From the NCBI GenBank assembly GCA_036346205.1, contig JARFJB010002009.1:5414001-5478000 (forward strand): 64,000 nt of DNA, given 5' to 3'. A model generated the notes under the pieces. It was not told the origin of the DNA. It worked only from the letters and a program-made list of their open reading frames with translations, and did no database searches. Numbering within the stretch: the stretch's first letter is position 1; each line of letters starts with the position of its first letter. The stretch comes from Vesta saturnalis (lineage: Eukaryota > Arthropoda > Insecta > Coleoptera > Lampyridae). A program made the translations under genes and the position numbers. This document shows positions 44,940 to 55,090 of this stretch, piece by piece.

Positions 44940-45616
44940 TCCATCCACATGAAAAAATTGGTGTAATTAAATCTTTAGTGGATCGAGCAAAACGAATGTG
45001 TGATTTTGAATTTTTGTAAGATGAATATAAATATTTAACAGTCACTGCAACCTAATGGATATTCACTTAAAGATATTAATACTGTTATTACACCTGCTAG
45101 ACATAATTATAAAGACGAACTAGTGCTTAACGTTGGTACAGCTTTTCTTCCTTTTATAACTAATGTCACACATAGATATGAAAAAATCCTAATTAATCAT
45201 GGCATTAGGACTGTATTTAAACGTAAAAAAATTAAGGAGCATTTAAGGTCACCTAAAGATGTTTCAAACGCATTATCATCTTCCAGAGTGTATAAGTTAT
45301 TTTGTTCTTGTAGAAAAGTAGACATTGGGAACCACAAATCGTAGCTTTGATGCAGTATGTAAAAAAACGTATGAGAGTTTGTAGATTAGGTCAACCAGAC
45401 AAATCTACGATAGCTGAGCACGCTTTACGTAAATTAAATCGTGACGTTCAGTTTAATGATATGGAAAGATTGTCAAGACAAACTTATTATTATGTTCGTT
45501 TGCAACGTGAAGCTATTGAGATAGATAAATATCCTAATAAGAATAATTTTAATGTCCAAGAAGAATATCTCCGTTTAAATCGGTTTTGGCATCTTATAAC
45601 TAAAAAGACGCAATGA
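44940..45616 (+). pseudogene. PLE RT tail plus GIY-YIG endonuclease (plus copy)
   Basis: The plus strand reads NFHPHEKIGVIKSLVDRAKR then MCDFEFL (~44940). After shifts come NGYSLKDINTVITPARHNYK, the linker NVGTAFLPFITNVTHRYEKI (45123-45344) and SRVYKLFCSCRKVDIGNHKS, a degenerate GIY-YIG start. After a stop come KKRMRVCRLGQPDKSTIAEH, ALRKLNRDVQFNDMERLSRQ and REAIEIDKYPNKNNFNVQEE with RFWHLI (45347-45616). The KSTIAEH and REAIEI motifs are typical of the PLE endonuclease. Confidence 0.85.
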
Positions 45617-45965
45617 TACGCCTTAATTTTAATTTTAGCGTTTGGTATGTCTAGGTCTTTTGCTGTGTTTTTCCTAGAGCTTGAAGTAAATGCTTTACTA
45701 ATTATATCTTAGTTACCATAGCGCTATAACAATTTAACATATGTAGCTGAAATTGAAATTAAAAATCGTATTAAACGTACTACATTGTGTTGTCACTGAA
45801 AATAACAACTACAATTATTAAGAAAAACTATTTCTTTGTTAGATTTGACTAGATCTTTAATTTGTATGTCAAGTTTCTGTTTGTGAATGCTTTCATCAAT
45901 TTCACATTAAAGTTTTTCACAGCTTATTTATATCAGAATTTGATTAAATTTTGTTAAATTTGTTT

Positions 45966-46141
45966 TTTTAGCCTTTGTGTATTCTGATTGTCATCTTCAA
46001 TGCAGTTTAATACTATTTAATTTATTAAGGATCTAGTTATTCTTTACTCAAATTGTATTCCATAGTTTAATGATATGGAATGGAAGATACGTTTATCAAA
46101 CTGTCATATTAAAAGCTGGCTTATGTACGCAGAGACTTATA
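45966..46141. other. Short spacer
   Basis: No feature is recognised before the TA at 46140-46141. Confidence 0.4.
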
Positions 46142-46479
46142 CAGGGTGAATCCTAAATGGCGGATATTGGACTTACCACCCGATTCTGTATAAAAAACAG
46201 CAAAATATTCTATAACCCTTTTGCTCGAAAACGGTTAGTTTTCGAAGAATTCTTAATTAGGTATTTTCAAGTGACGTCACAACATGTGACCTTGCCTGAT
46301 GTTGGACAACTTTAACATACGTTCTTCTGGGATGTGATTGTTTTCTGACAATTTTATCGAAAATCGTAGGCGGTGAAAATGTCTCTGTGCTAATAATACT
46401 TGTGGATGAGGATTGTATTGATACAATTCACCAGAAATACGTGAATGAAGTGAACAGTTATCCTACATAATATTGAAAA

Positions 46480-47095
46480 GTTCGTGCGATTTTTAGGGTA
46501 GTTATCATCAAACTCGTCCAATTAAAGAATTACATTCAAGACAAGGCTCTTTTGGTTATGATATGTTAAAATCTGTATGTTATAAATTTCTTTACCACAC
46601 TGGAATACCAAACTATTAGGCTTTCAATATAATATTTACAAAATTAATTGAACCTTATATCAAAATACCACCACAAGCAGTTATTACAAATAAGTTCAAT
46701 CATTTTTTGATAGTGTTAATAAAACTCAGGTTAAATTTAGATTTTACTTTGTTTTCTTATACATTTCATGTTAGTATTCCAACTATTTCTAGAATTTTCT
46801 ATTCGACACTAACTCTAATATACTTTCGACTATGTAAATTTATTCTATCGCCTTAAAAAGACAAATTAAGAAAACCAATGCCACCTTGGTTTAATCAGGC
46901 ATTTGGCAATAGAATCACCAAAATTATAGATTGCTTTGAAATTAAGTTGCAAAAGACAAACAAATTGGAAATATAGTGCACAACTTGGTCTACCTATAAA
47001 AATCATAACACTGTCAAAGTTCTCATAGGGCTAACACCAGAAGACTCGATATTTTATTTTTCGAAAGCAGATGGTGGAATCACTTGAAGCCATTT
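46480..47095 (+). pseudogene. DDE_Tnp_4-type (Harbinger/ISL2EU-like) transposase relic
   Basis: Frame pieces: LHSRQGSFGYDMLKSV; FLYHTGIPNY then AFNIIFTKLIEPYIKIPPQA; NHFLIVLIKLRLNLDFTLFS; VSIPTISRIFYSTLTLIYFR (helix-turn-helix); KDKLRKPMPPWFNQAFGNRI; TKIIDCFEIKLQKTNKLE (first Asp, IIDCFE); TWSTYKNHNTVKVLIGLTPE then DSIFYFSKADGG. This is the recognisable core of DDE_4 transposases found next to THAP-domain and YqaJ genes. The downstream acidic residues lie past the point where the sequence is lost. Several stops occur. Confidence 0.8.
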
Positions 47096-47248
47096 TTCTG
47101 GAATTTACCAAACTTCACTTTATTAAATCAAGTAACAAGATACTTACAAATTTCTATTGCAATGTCGTAAAGGTTCATAAAATCTAACCCAATTATAATA
47201 TACACTAATAATGTTCACTAATTAACTACGAAATATCTTAACATTATA

Positions 47249-49208
47249 CAGGGTGTCCGGAAAAATGTGCGAAATATCTCGGATTTAGATAGAAGACGAA
47301 AAAATAACATGACAAGTTCCTATAAATCTTTTTCCTCCAGACCCTCCCTACGGAGGTGTGAGCCCCTAAAGGACGCCGCTGGAAATAAGTTTTTCTTGAA
47401 TAACTTTTAAAGTGCTTTAATAAAAGTTCACTAGTAAGGGCCTCTTAAAATAGTATCCTTGAAACATATTTAGCTTGTTTAGTTTACCAGGGATGGACTA
47501 AGTTGTATACCTTAACGCCTAAATTTTTAACACCCTGTATGATAAAGATCTCAAAAAATATTTTGGGTAGTTTGAACCGTTCTCTAAAAAAAAAGGTATA
47601 CTTGTTTAATATCGATAAAATTAACTATTTGCGAGAAAAATATAATAAACGAATTTATGTTTCATTTTCATTTAATTAAAAACTTCATAAGTGGGTTCAA
47701 CATGGGCTCCGTGAAGTCTGATACACTGGCCAGCACGACGAAGTGAGGACTGCTGTATACCCCACAATAACCCATATTGTTCCTTAGCACATCACAATGA
47801 CACGTGATTCCCTATAGAAGCTCCTCCCTAGTATCAACCGCACTGGAATACACCAAGGTTTTGAGGTGTCCCCACAGGTAAAAATCCAAAGGCGTCAGGT
47901 CGGGAGATCTAGGAGACCAGGCGATAAGTCCAACTCTACCTATCCAACGGTTTGGATAGACGTTATTTAAAAAAAAATTTAAATTTAAATTAAAAAAAAT
48001 GAGGTGGTGCTCCATCGTGCATAAAGTACATGTTTCGGCGGGCTTCAAGAGGTAAATGCTCTATTAAATCTTGAAAACCGTTCTGGACGAACTATTGTTT
48101 TCGGCTTATTAAATTGTGCGGCTAATTTGCGAGTGCTCGTTGAAGGAGGGTCATCTACAGCATTCAAAATATTTTCCTCTAATTCTACCGTACGCACTGT
48201 TCTTGTCAGACCAGCATCAGTACTTTTTTTCTTACACATTCCTAAGGTTATAAAGAAAGTCAATATTATTACCTTAGTAACCGAAATCACGCACCATTCT
48301 CTCATAGACGTTGATCAACTCGTTGAAATGTCTTCTGATTTGGAATATTACGATTAGGAAATCTCTCGTGATATAATCTTCTTTCTTCCAAAGCATTGCA
48401 AGATGCAAGACTATACATGAGATGCATATCTGCATATTCAATAAAAGTAAACTCCATATTTCGAATAAGTTTACAATTCAAATCACCACGAAATCCAAAA
48501 ATCAGTAAATTTAAAGTAAATTAATGCCGATCAATGTATCAGCGATGTGACAAATGTCAAGTTCTAAAATGCAGGTTATTTATTTATTGCGTATCATAGG
48601 AATATTCGACATATGTTTTTTGAGTGAAGATGAATAAAATGAACAAGAAATACAATTATACCTCGTGGGTCAATAAACTCTCTTAAGTTTTTTTTTTAAA
48701 TAATTAATATGTTTAATTTGGTTTTCCTAATTTATTATTAAAAGAGTGTTTTCTCGTAAAAATTCGAAAAAACACTAACATTAATTCGTTTATTTTTTTT
48801 TCTCGAAAATAGTTCATTTTATCGATATTAAACAAGTTACCTATTTTTAGGTAAAGGTTCAAGCTACCCAAAAATATTTTTTTTAAATCTTTATCATACA
48901 GGGTGTTAAAAATTTAGGCGTTAAGGTGTACAACTTAGTCCATCCCTGGTAAACTAAACAAGCTAACTATGTTTCAAGGATACTATTTTAAGAGGCCCTT
49001 ACTAGTGGCCATCATACTGAATTTTTATTAAATTATATCAAGTACTTTAAAAGTTATTCAAGAAAAACTTATTTCCAGCGGCGTTCTTTAGGGGCTCACA
49101 TCTCCGTAGGGAGGGTCTGGAGGAAAAAAATTGATAGGAACTTGTCATGTTATTTGTTTGTCTTCTATCTGAATCCGAGAGATTTTCCACGTTTTTCCGG
49201 ACACCTTG
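47249..49208 (-). mobile_element. Mariner-type deletion derivative with ~410 bp inverted arms
   Basis: The left tip is TA|CAGGGTGTCCGGAAAAAT (from 47249). The right tip is TTTTTCCGGACACCTTG|TA (to 49208, one substitution). The arms 47249-47660 and ~48750-49208 are inverted copies. Each arm holds an internal CACCCTG|TA or TA|CAGGGTG (47531-47539; 48896-48904), so the outer ~290-310 bases look like self-bounded modules. The transposase relic is on minus between the arms. It is inserted in the ISL2EU-like element. Confidence 0.85.
47690..48305 (-). pseudogene. Mariner/IS630-type transposase, internally deleted
   Basis: On minus, 48305-48045 includes RTVRTVELEENILNAVDDPP and STSTRKLAAQFN (N-terminal helix-turn-helix region). 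A jump then reaches NMYFMHDGAPPHFF (~48030, second catalytic Asp), VYPNRWIGRVGLIAWSPRSP and DLTPLDFYLWGHLKTLVYSS (47970-47820, third Asp). A C-terminal remnant (GAHVEPTYEVFN-like) ends at ~47690. The stretch holding the first catalytic Asp is deleted, and frames are shifted between pieces. Confidence 0.85.
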
Positions 49209-49399
49209 TATACTAACACTACAATAAGTCAATTATCACGATTTTTCTGGAGAAAACACTCAAAAATCACAGCAAAACACGTAGGTTCCTATGAAATGCT
49301 AACACAAGTTGTCCAAGATCAGCTGTTAGAGACGGAGCTTGTGACGTCAGTGTGACGTACTTGAAAATGCCTAATTAAATTTTGGTAAACTTAGTAACT

Positions 49400-50085
49400 T
49401 GTAAGCCGCCACATGATTTAATTATTACCTTAAAAAGAACGCATAAGGCGCACTAGACCTCTATCATGGCAATGTGCTATTTGCATTTTTAAATTAACAA
49501 TACATAACTCGTAAGAAAATATCATTTAGGTTTAAATATTTTTATTACTTTACAATTACTTACAATTTTAGCCCCAGCATTAAAATACTACGACATTCCC
49601 GTAAAATTAAATACATGTCTCTGAATACTCAGCAAAACTGTACTCCATAATACTAATTAGGGAATTAACGAAATTCTGAAACAAACACGAATAAACACAA
49701 ATAAACCAAAATTAAACTAAGCTGAAGTCGAAAACAATTCAACATGGGACAGAAATGTCAGTAAAAGTCAAAGTTCTTAAAAAAAGTGCGTAAAAGCGTA
49801 CGTTTCTTTTAAAATGTGAAAATTGTATTGCACATTGTTGCAACATTTTTGTAAAAAAAGCATTGCAGGAACTTCTGATGGAAATTCTAGGTAAACCAAA
49901 GGTATGATGATTACAATTATAGACAGGTGATTTTTTTTTGTTGATTACTACAAAAAATTATTATTTCATAAAAATATCGCACAATAAGCAATCCGGTATC
50001 CAACTTAAGACTGTCAGTAACTTTTCATCTATGAGGTTAACAGCCAATTGGCATCAGAGTTTATTGCTCCATTTTCTTTGCATAA
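49400..50085. other. AT-rich right part of the ISL2EU-like element
   Basis: No coding is recognised. If the element once had a second gene (ISL2EU elements often carry a YqaJ nuclease), it is not visible. Confidence 0.4.
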
Positions 50086-50144
50086 TCATGTGGCATGTCT
50101 ATTATCCGCCATTTAGGATTCACCCTGTATAAAATATAAATATA

Positions 50145-50587
50145 CAGTATGTCCCCGGATTGAGCTTAAAAAGAGCTATGATTGACCAAAAATTTTCGAA
50201 TGGAATTTCATATTTTGGGATTCCGCCCTGCTTTGCCTGAAACTTATTTTTAGTTTACTTTCAATTTTTGAAAGCCTAGTAGACCTATACTGACCAATAC
50301 TGGATTTTATCAGAGTAAGCCGATCATTATGAAAATTTACATAACGCCATGACTTTTCATTCTGAACAACTTTTCTTAGAGCACTTTGGCGTACTGTGAA
50401 CGGAAAAGGTAGTTTACCTAGAACTAAAATAGTTTTTGCTCAACTGTCAAGGTCTACTTGACAAAAATCGAAAGTAAACTAAAAATAAGTTTTAGACCAA
50501 GTAGGCCGGAATCCCAAAATATGAAATTCCAATTCGAAAATTTTTGGTCAATCATACCTCTTTAAAACCCAATCCGGGGACATACTA
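50145..50587. mobile_element. Foldback MITE, 443 bp
   Basis: TA|CAGTATGTCCCCGGATTG (50145) and CAATCCGGGGACATACTA|TA (to 50587). The ~180-base arms are inverted copies ('ttgaccaaaaattttcgaat', 'atttcatattttgggattcc', 'ttatttttagtttactttc'). It is non-coding and directly abuts the next element; the TA at its right end is also next to that element's left tip. Confidence 0.85.
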
Positions 50588-51216
50588 TATACCGGTGATT
50601 GATGGTGGATGGCCTATTAGACGTTTATGCAGAAATAGTCCAGGGATCACTTTGAAAATTTGGTGGCTTATATAAATGGATACGCTCTCTTTTGAAAATA
50701 TTTTCAACTGTGCAGTGTTGCCGCTTTTACAAGACAATATTAGCAACTTTGATAATTTAAATGGAATACCGTGTGTATTATTTTTTTGTTAGATTCCCTA
50801 TTGATCTCTTAATAACTTTTCTTAATATGTTCCTATACCTGTCTGTTATCGTTTTCGAGATAATAATTTATTTCACGAAAAACATGGCTTTCAAAAAGGG
50901 CCCGCAGTCTTGAACTCTGACAGATCAGAGCTCTGAAATTTAGTTAGGAGTTGGTTAATGGCCAGTGGCATTTCAATCTGTATCGAAATCTAAGTTATAA
51001 TAGTACAGGGTGTTTCAAAAATACAAATATGTTTCTTGTTCGGAAATACGACAAAAAGTATGTTTTTTAATGGAACACCCTGTATTTTATATCTGCTCTT
51101 GAAATTGTCTATCTTTCTATGTGTAATCTCGAACAGTTTTTGATTTATGAGCATTTATTTAGCAAAATTATTACAGATAACAATGACATGAGTGTAAAAA
51201 AAACAAAAAAAGATAT

Positions 51217-52096
51217 TTAATTAGTTCTTAATAAATGTTCAAAATGTTGGCCGTTGACTTCTAAGCATTTCAAAATTCGAGTTTTGACACCATCTGTAGT
51301 TGTAAGTCTAAGGTCATCAGCATCTAAACTTTGAAAAGCGCGATGCACCCGAGCCGCTAACTCTTCGCTTGAATTTACCGGTGTGTTGTAAACAATATTT
51401 TTCAGGGTACCCCAAAGGTAAAAATCAAGAGGAGTTAAGTCTGGAGACCTGGCAGGCCAATTCCAAGGTCCCAAACGCCTAAACCAACGATCTTCAAATA
51501 TTCTCTGGAACGCAGAAGCTCTCGTAACATGGGGATTTTCTTGTGCCCAATAATTAAAAATTCCTTCGCGAGAAAATTTCGATTCATCACTTCAAATAAT
51601 TTTTCGTAAGAATTGTGGATCGTCCTGAATATGAATTAATAAGTTTTCGCAAAACAAAACTCTTTGTGGATAGTCCTCAGGCTTAAGAAATTGAACTTTC
51701 GTGTACTTATAATCATGCATATGATGTGTAGACAATATTTTTTGCACAAAAAACGGATAGGTCCAAATCTTCTTTGGCACATCTTATTGAAGCTTCCCGA
51801 TACGCATGAAAATACGCTAAAACATTAATTTCATTGTTCTCATTGGACGTTACAGGTCTAGGTAAATTTCTGACTGCTTTCAAGGACGATCCAAAATGTT
51901 CGAAATTGCTTTGAATTCGTCTAAATTTCTTATTGTTCATTGACGGCAAATTTGGGTGCATTTGATTAAATCTTCTACAAGTACAGCTAATGATCTTATC
52001 ACACTGACCATGTAAAATAAATAAATTCATAAGTACTTCATTTGAATAGTTGTTTTTTTTTTCATTTTTCTTAACACTTTCAATTAAACTTATCAA
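51217..52096 (-). pseudogene. Mariner/IS630-type transposase, catalytic core deleted
   Basis: The N-terminal frame (52096-51713) includes YSNEVLMNLFILHGQCDKII, FNQMHPNLPSMNNKKFRRIQ and SNFEHFGS, the DUF4817-like DNA-binding region. Later pieces are PEDYPQRVLFCENLLIHIQD then DPQFLRKII, and, in another frame, SDESKFSREGIFNYW (first Asp). The reading jumps from ENPHVTRASAFQ to RIFEDRWFRRLGPWNWPARS and PDLTPLDFYLWGTLKNIVYN (51474-51217), ending EVNGQHFEHLLRTN. The segment with the second catalytic Asp is missing. The last 85 codons remain open. Confidence 0.85.
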
Positions 52097-52340
52097 TAAT
52101 TATACCAACTGACAGCGAAACTAAATGAACAATAGCAGAACGTAAACAACTTCAAAACAGTTACCATAGGCTACTTGCCAAATTGATCCTCACACTCATG
52201 TCATTGTTATCTGTAATAATTTTGCTAAATAAGTGCTCATAAATCAAAAACCGTTCGAGATGGGTATAGGAACATTACACATAGATAGACAAACTCAAGA
52301 GCTTTTAGGACCAGATATAAAATACAGGGTGTTTTATTAA

Positions 52341-54707
52341 CACTAGAATTACCGCAGCGGTCATTTGACCGCTGCCGGTGATTGTTTTTATTATAAATAT
52401 TTTATTAGAATGTTTTGATAATTTATGTTTTGGGACTTTTTCTTATTCGGTTTGTACTTTGTTTTCACAAAATTCTAATTTAATAACTATAAGAGTTATT
52501 ACATTTTACCTGGTTTTACCTACAATTACCAACAGCGGTCATTTGACCGCTTATCGGATTATAAATTTCCTAGTTGTAATTTAATGCATTTTAATATATA
52601 ATTTGTACTTATCCCTTTTGAATATTAAAAATAACTCTCCCTTACTTATGCTTGTATAAATACCGCGTAGAAATAATATAAATATTGATGGGTATTTATA
52701 TTTCTTGTTCAGTTTTGATAATAATTCGTATAGTGAAGTTTATCAAGTTGTTTGAACATGTCTCGACATTATAAACGCACTCTTACGCATCAGCAATTAT
52801 TACAAGAGGTTCAAAAATAGAAGATTGTGAATCCGATGGTGAATATATAAGTTCTGAAGAAGCTAGTGAGAGTGAAGTGGAAATCGAAGATTTTGACTCA
52901 ACTAGTGAAAGTGAGAACCCTGAGAGTATAGACATTTCCAGACAGCCAAAAAAAGGAAAATAGAGGATACATCATATGTTTCTCGAAACGGTGCCCAATG
53001 GACCGTATTGCCTATTGATACTGTAAATGTAGGGCGATGTAGGAAGCAAAATGTGCTACGAGAAAAGGAGGCCAACGGGTTATGCGAAAACAATATTCAT
53101 GCAGGATTTGCTAATGCATGGCGGCTACTCCTTGACGACACTATCCTGAAACATATAAAAATGTGCACTGAAATAGAGGCCCATCGTCAACTTTCTAACA
53201 ACACTTGGAGCCTAACTTTGGAGGAATTAGATGCATTTATCGGTATTCTATATGCAAGAGGAGCCTACGGAGCAAATAAACTCCTATTATCTTCCTTATG
53301 GTCTGTTGAATGGGGCATAGAATTTTTCAAAAAAACTATGTCACGGAACCGGTTCCAAGAAATTTTAAAATTTTAAGATTTGATGTTAGATCCACCAGAT
53401 TGAAACGGACAAATTTTTCTTGGTGTCGTTTTGTGGAATCGCTTTATAAGAAAATTGTATTGCCTGTTATAAGCCCGGTCCAAATATAACAGTAGATGAG
53501 CAGCTTTTTCTAACTAAAGCTAGATGTAAGTTTATTCAGTATATGGGAAATAAGCCAGATAAATTTGGAATTAAATTTTGGATTGCCGCTGACGTCGAGT
53601 CAAAGTATTGTTTGAACGGATTTCCTTATTTGGGCAAGGATAATTTAAAACCACCTACTGAATCTCTATCAGAAAATGTTGTGTTACGTTTGTTACAACC
53701 TTTTATGAACAAGAGACGAAATGTCACGACCGACAATTTTTTACATTGATATCCCTAGCAAAAACACTAATGGCGAAGAAAACCAGTATTGTCGGGACAA
53801 TTAGAAAATCCAGAGTCGAAATCCCACCTGCAGTAAGGAATGAAAAATCGGAGCTTTATTCGACATCGATTTTAGAAGCAGAAAATGTTTACTTACGGTA
53901 TATCAAGGTAAAAAATAAAAATGTGTTAGATTTGAGTACGATGCACGAAAAAATACATATATTAGAAAATTCAAAAAGAAACTACCTGAAAGTATACATT
54001 TCTACAATAATACCAAATTTGGTGTGGATGTTTTGGACCAAATGGCTAAAAATATTTCGTCAAAGCCAGCTCCAGAAGATGGCCATTGCAAGTATTCTAC
54101 AATATATTAGACTTAGCTGCAATTAATGCATGGATTCTGCACAAGGAAACGTTCAAAACAAATAACATTAGCCGTCGAGATTTTATTTTAACTTTATCCC
54201 AAGAACTAGCTGCTGGTATAAGAAAAATAAAATTAATAATATTATTCCAGACAAATGTAATAAAGTTGTATTGCAAAACCGTCGACAATGTTACACAAGG
54301 AAATCCAGGAATAAAACTAACCAGCTTTGCAATAAGTGTAATAAGCCTATAGGAGGAACTTGCAACAGAAATAAAATAATATTATGTGCAAATTGTAATT
54401 AATTATAATGGGATTGTATATGTATATATAGTATTAGTTTATATTGTTAGTTTTATATATTTTTGTACACTTTCTGTAAAATATATTTTTCTTTCGCTAA
54501 TATAATTTTATTTTGTAAATATATAAATGTTAAGCAGAATTATGGAATAAAACTATTTAAAGTAACCATCGATTATTTGTCATACCTGTAAATTACAATT
54601 TAATGTTGTTTAAATATATTTTGCAAGTAATCTTATGTTGTCTGTCCAGCGGCCATTTGACCGCTCGCGGTCGTTTCAGGTAGTAAATAATTTCGGTAAT
54701 TCTAGTG
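52341..54707 (+). mobile_element. piggyBac-type element 2 with intact TTAA duplication
   Basis: TTAA (52337-52340) then CACTAGAATTACCG; the right end is CGGTAATTCTAGTG (to 54707) then TTAA (54708-54711). The 14-base inverted repeats are perfect. Subterminal palindromes AGCGGTCATTTGACCGCT recur near 52355 and 52534, with a variant near 54648. Size is 2.37 kb, close to other piggyBac elements. It is inserted in the right 79-bp module of the mariner-type element; the left module shows the same TTAA site empty. Confidence 0.95.
52759..54402 (+). pseudogene. piggyBac transposase 2, frameshifted
   Basis: ATG at 52759 gives MSRHYKRTLTHQQLLQEVQK and a stop. The acidic region DCESDGEYISSEEASESEVE follows. 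The 53008-53376 frame carries VGRCRKQNVLREKEANGLCE and LEELDAFIGILYARGAYGAN. Then TVDEQLFLTKARCKF (first Asp, ~53495), NKPDKFGIKFWIAADVESKY, NVTTDNFLH (second Asp), KKTSIVGTIRKSRVEIP, and in a shifted frame GVDVLDQMAKN (~54018; both remaining aspartates). The C-terminal zinc domain LCNKCNKPIGGTCNRNKIIL ends CANCN, TAA at 54400-54402. All four acidic residues survive; only small frameshifts and stops break it, so this is a younger copy than piggyBac 1. Confidence 0.9.
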
Positions 54708-55090
54708 TTAAAAAAAACATACTTGTTATCGCATTTCCGATCAAGAAAAATATTTGTATTTTTGAAACACCCTGTACTTAGATTTGAACACAGATTGAAA
54801 TTCCAATGGGCATTACCCAACTCCTCACTACATTTCAGTACGCTGATCTGTCAGAGGTCAAGACTGCGAACCCTTTTGAAATCCATGTTAATAAAACATA
54901 ATACACAGGGTGTTCCATTTAAATCATCAAAATTGCTAATACTTTCTTGTAGAAGCGGCAACACTGCACAGTTGAAAATATTTTCAAAAGAGAGAGCATA
55001 TCCATTTATATAAGCCACCAAATTTTCAAAGTGATACCTTGACGTTTTCTCCATAAACGTCTAATAGGCCATCCACCATCAATCACCCTG

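Larger units (their letters stand above)
44350..45965 (+). mobile_element. Penelope-like element 2, head-to-head inverted copy
   Basis: 44355-44760 is the inverted copy of 45560-45965; shared landmarks include 'atttcaatttcaactacata' and 'gtaaagttgtgaataactttaatttcc' in degenerate form. The plus copy (~44930-45965) has RT tail, GIY-YIG and 3' UTR. The minus copy (~44930-44350) has the RT tail joined directly to the 3' UTR, so it lacks the endonuclease. The copies meet near 44930. Confidence 0.8.
46142..50127 (+). mobile_element. Harbinger/ISL2EU-like element, invaded
   Basis: The left tip TA|CAGGGTGAATCCTAAATGGC (from 46142) is mirrored by GCCATTTAGGATTCACCCTG|TA (to 50127). Further inverted similarity joins 46230-46370 and 49230-49390 ('gacgtca', 'ttttcaagt', 'ccaacatcaggcaa'-like). 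The transposase relic is on plus at 46480-47095. A mariner-type element (47249-49208) sits inside. The 2-base TA duplication differs from the 3-base TWA of classical PIF/Harbinger, so the ISL2EU branch is my inference. Confidence 0.7.
51006..54774 (-). mobile_element. Mariner-type deletion derivative flanked by 77-79 bp modules
   Basis: TA|CAGGGTGTTTCAAAAATAC (51006) and GTATTTTTGAAACACCCTG|TA (to 54774). The outer 77 bases (51006-51082) and, after removing the piggyBac, the outer 79 bases on the right (52325-52340 plus 54712-54774) are near-identical inverted copies, each bounded by CAGGGTG and CACCCTG. Between them a core (51083-52324) has its own inverted similarity ('acaatgacatgagtg', 'gattta tgagca'-type) and the transposase relic. 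Confidence 0.8.
50592..55090. mobile_element. Foldback element with ~400 bp arms, outermost of a triple nest
   Basis: The left tip CCGGTGATTGATGGTGGATG (50592, slightly decayed) and right tip CATCCACCATCAATCACCCTG|TA (to 55090) match. The arms 50592-51003 and 54777-55090 share 'ggcctattagacgttta', 'ttgaaaatattttcaactgt' and 'gatctgtcagag'-type blocks. All central sequence is taken up by the inserted 51006-54774 element, so it may itself be a non-coding foldback. Confidence 0.8.

Noticed and set aside
54401..54540. Possible poly-A signals after piggyBac 2
   Set aside because: AATAAA-like strings are frequent in this AT-rich sequence and cannot be singled out.
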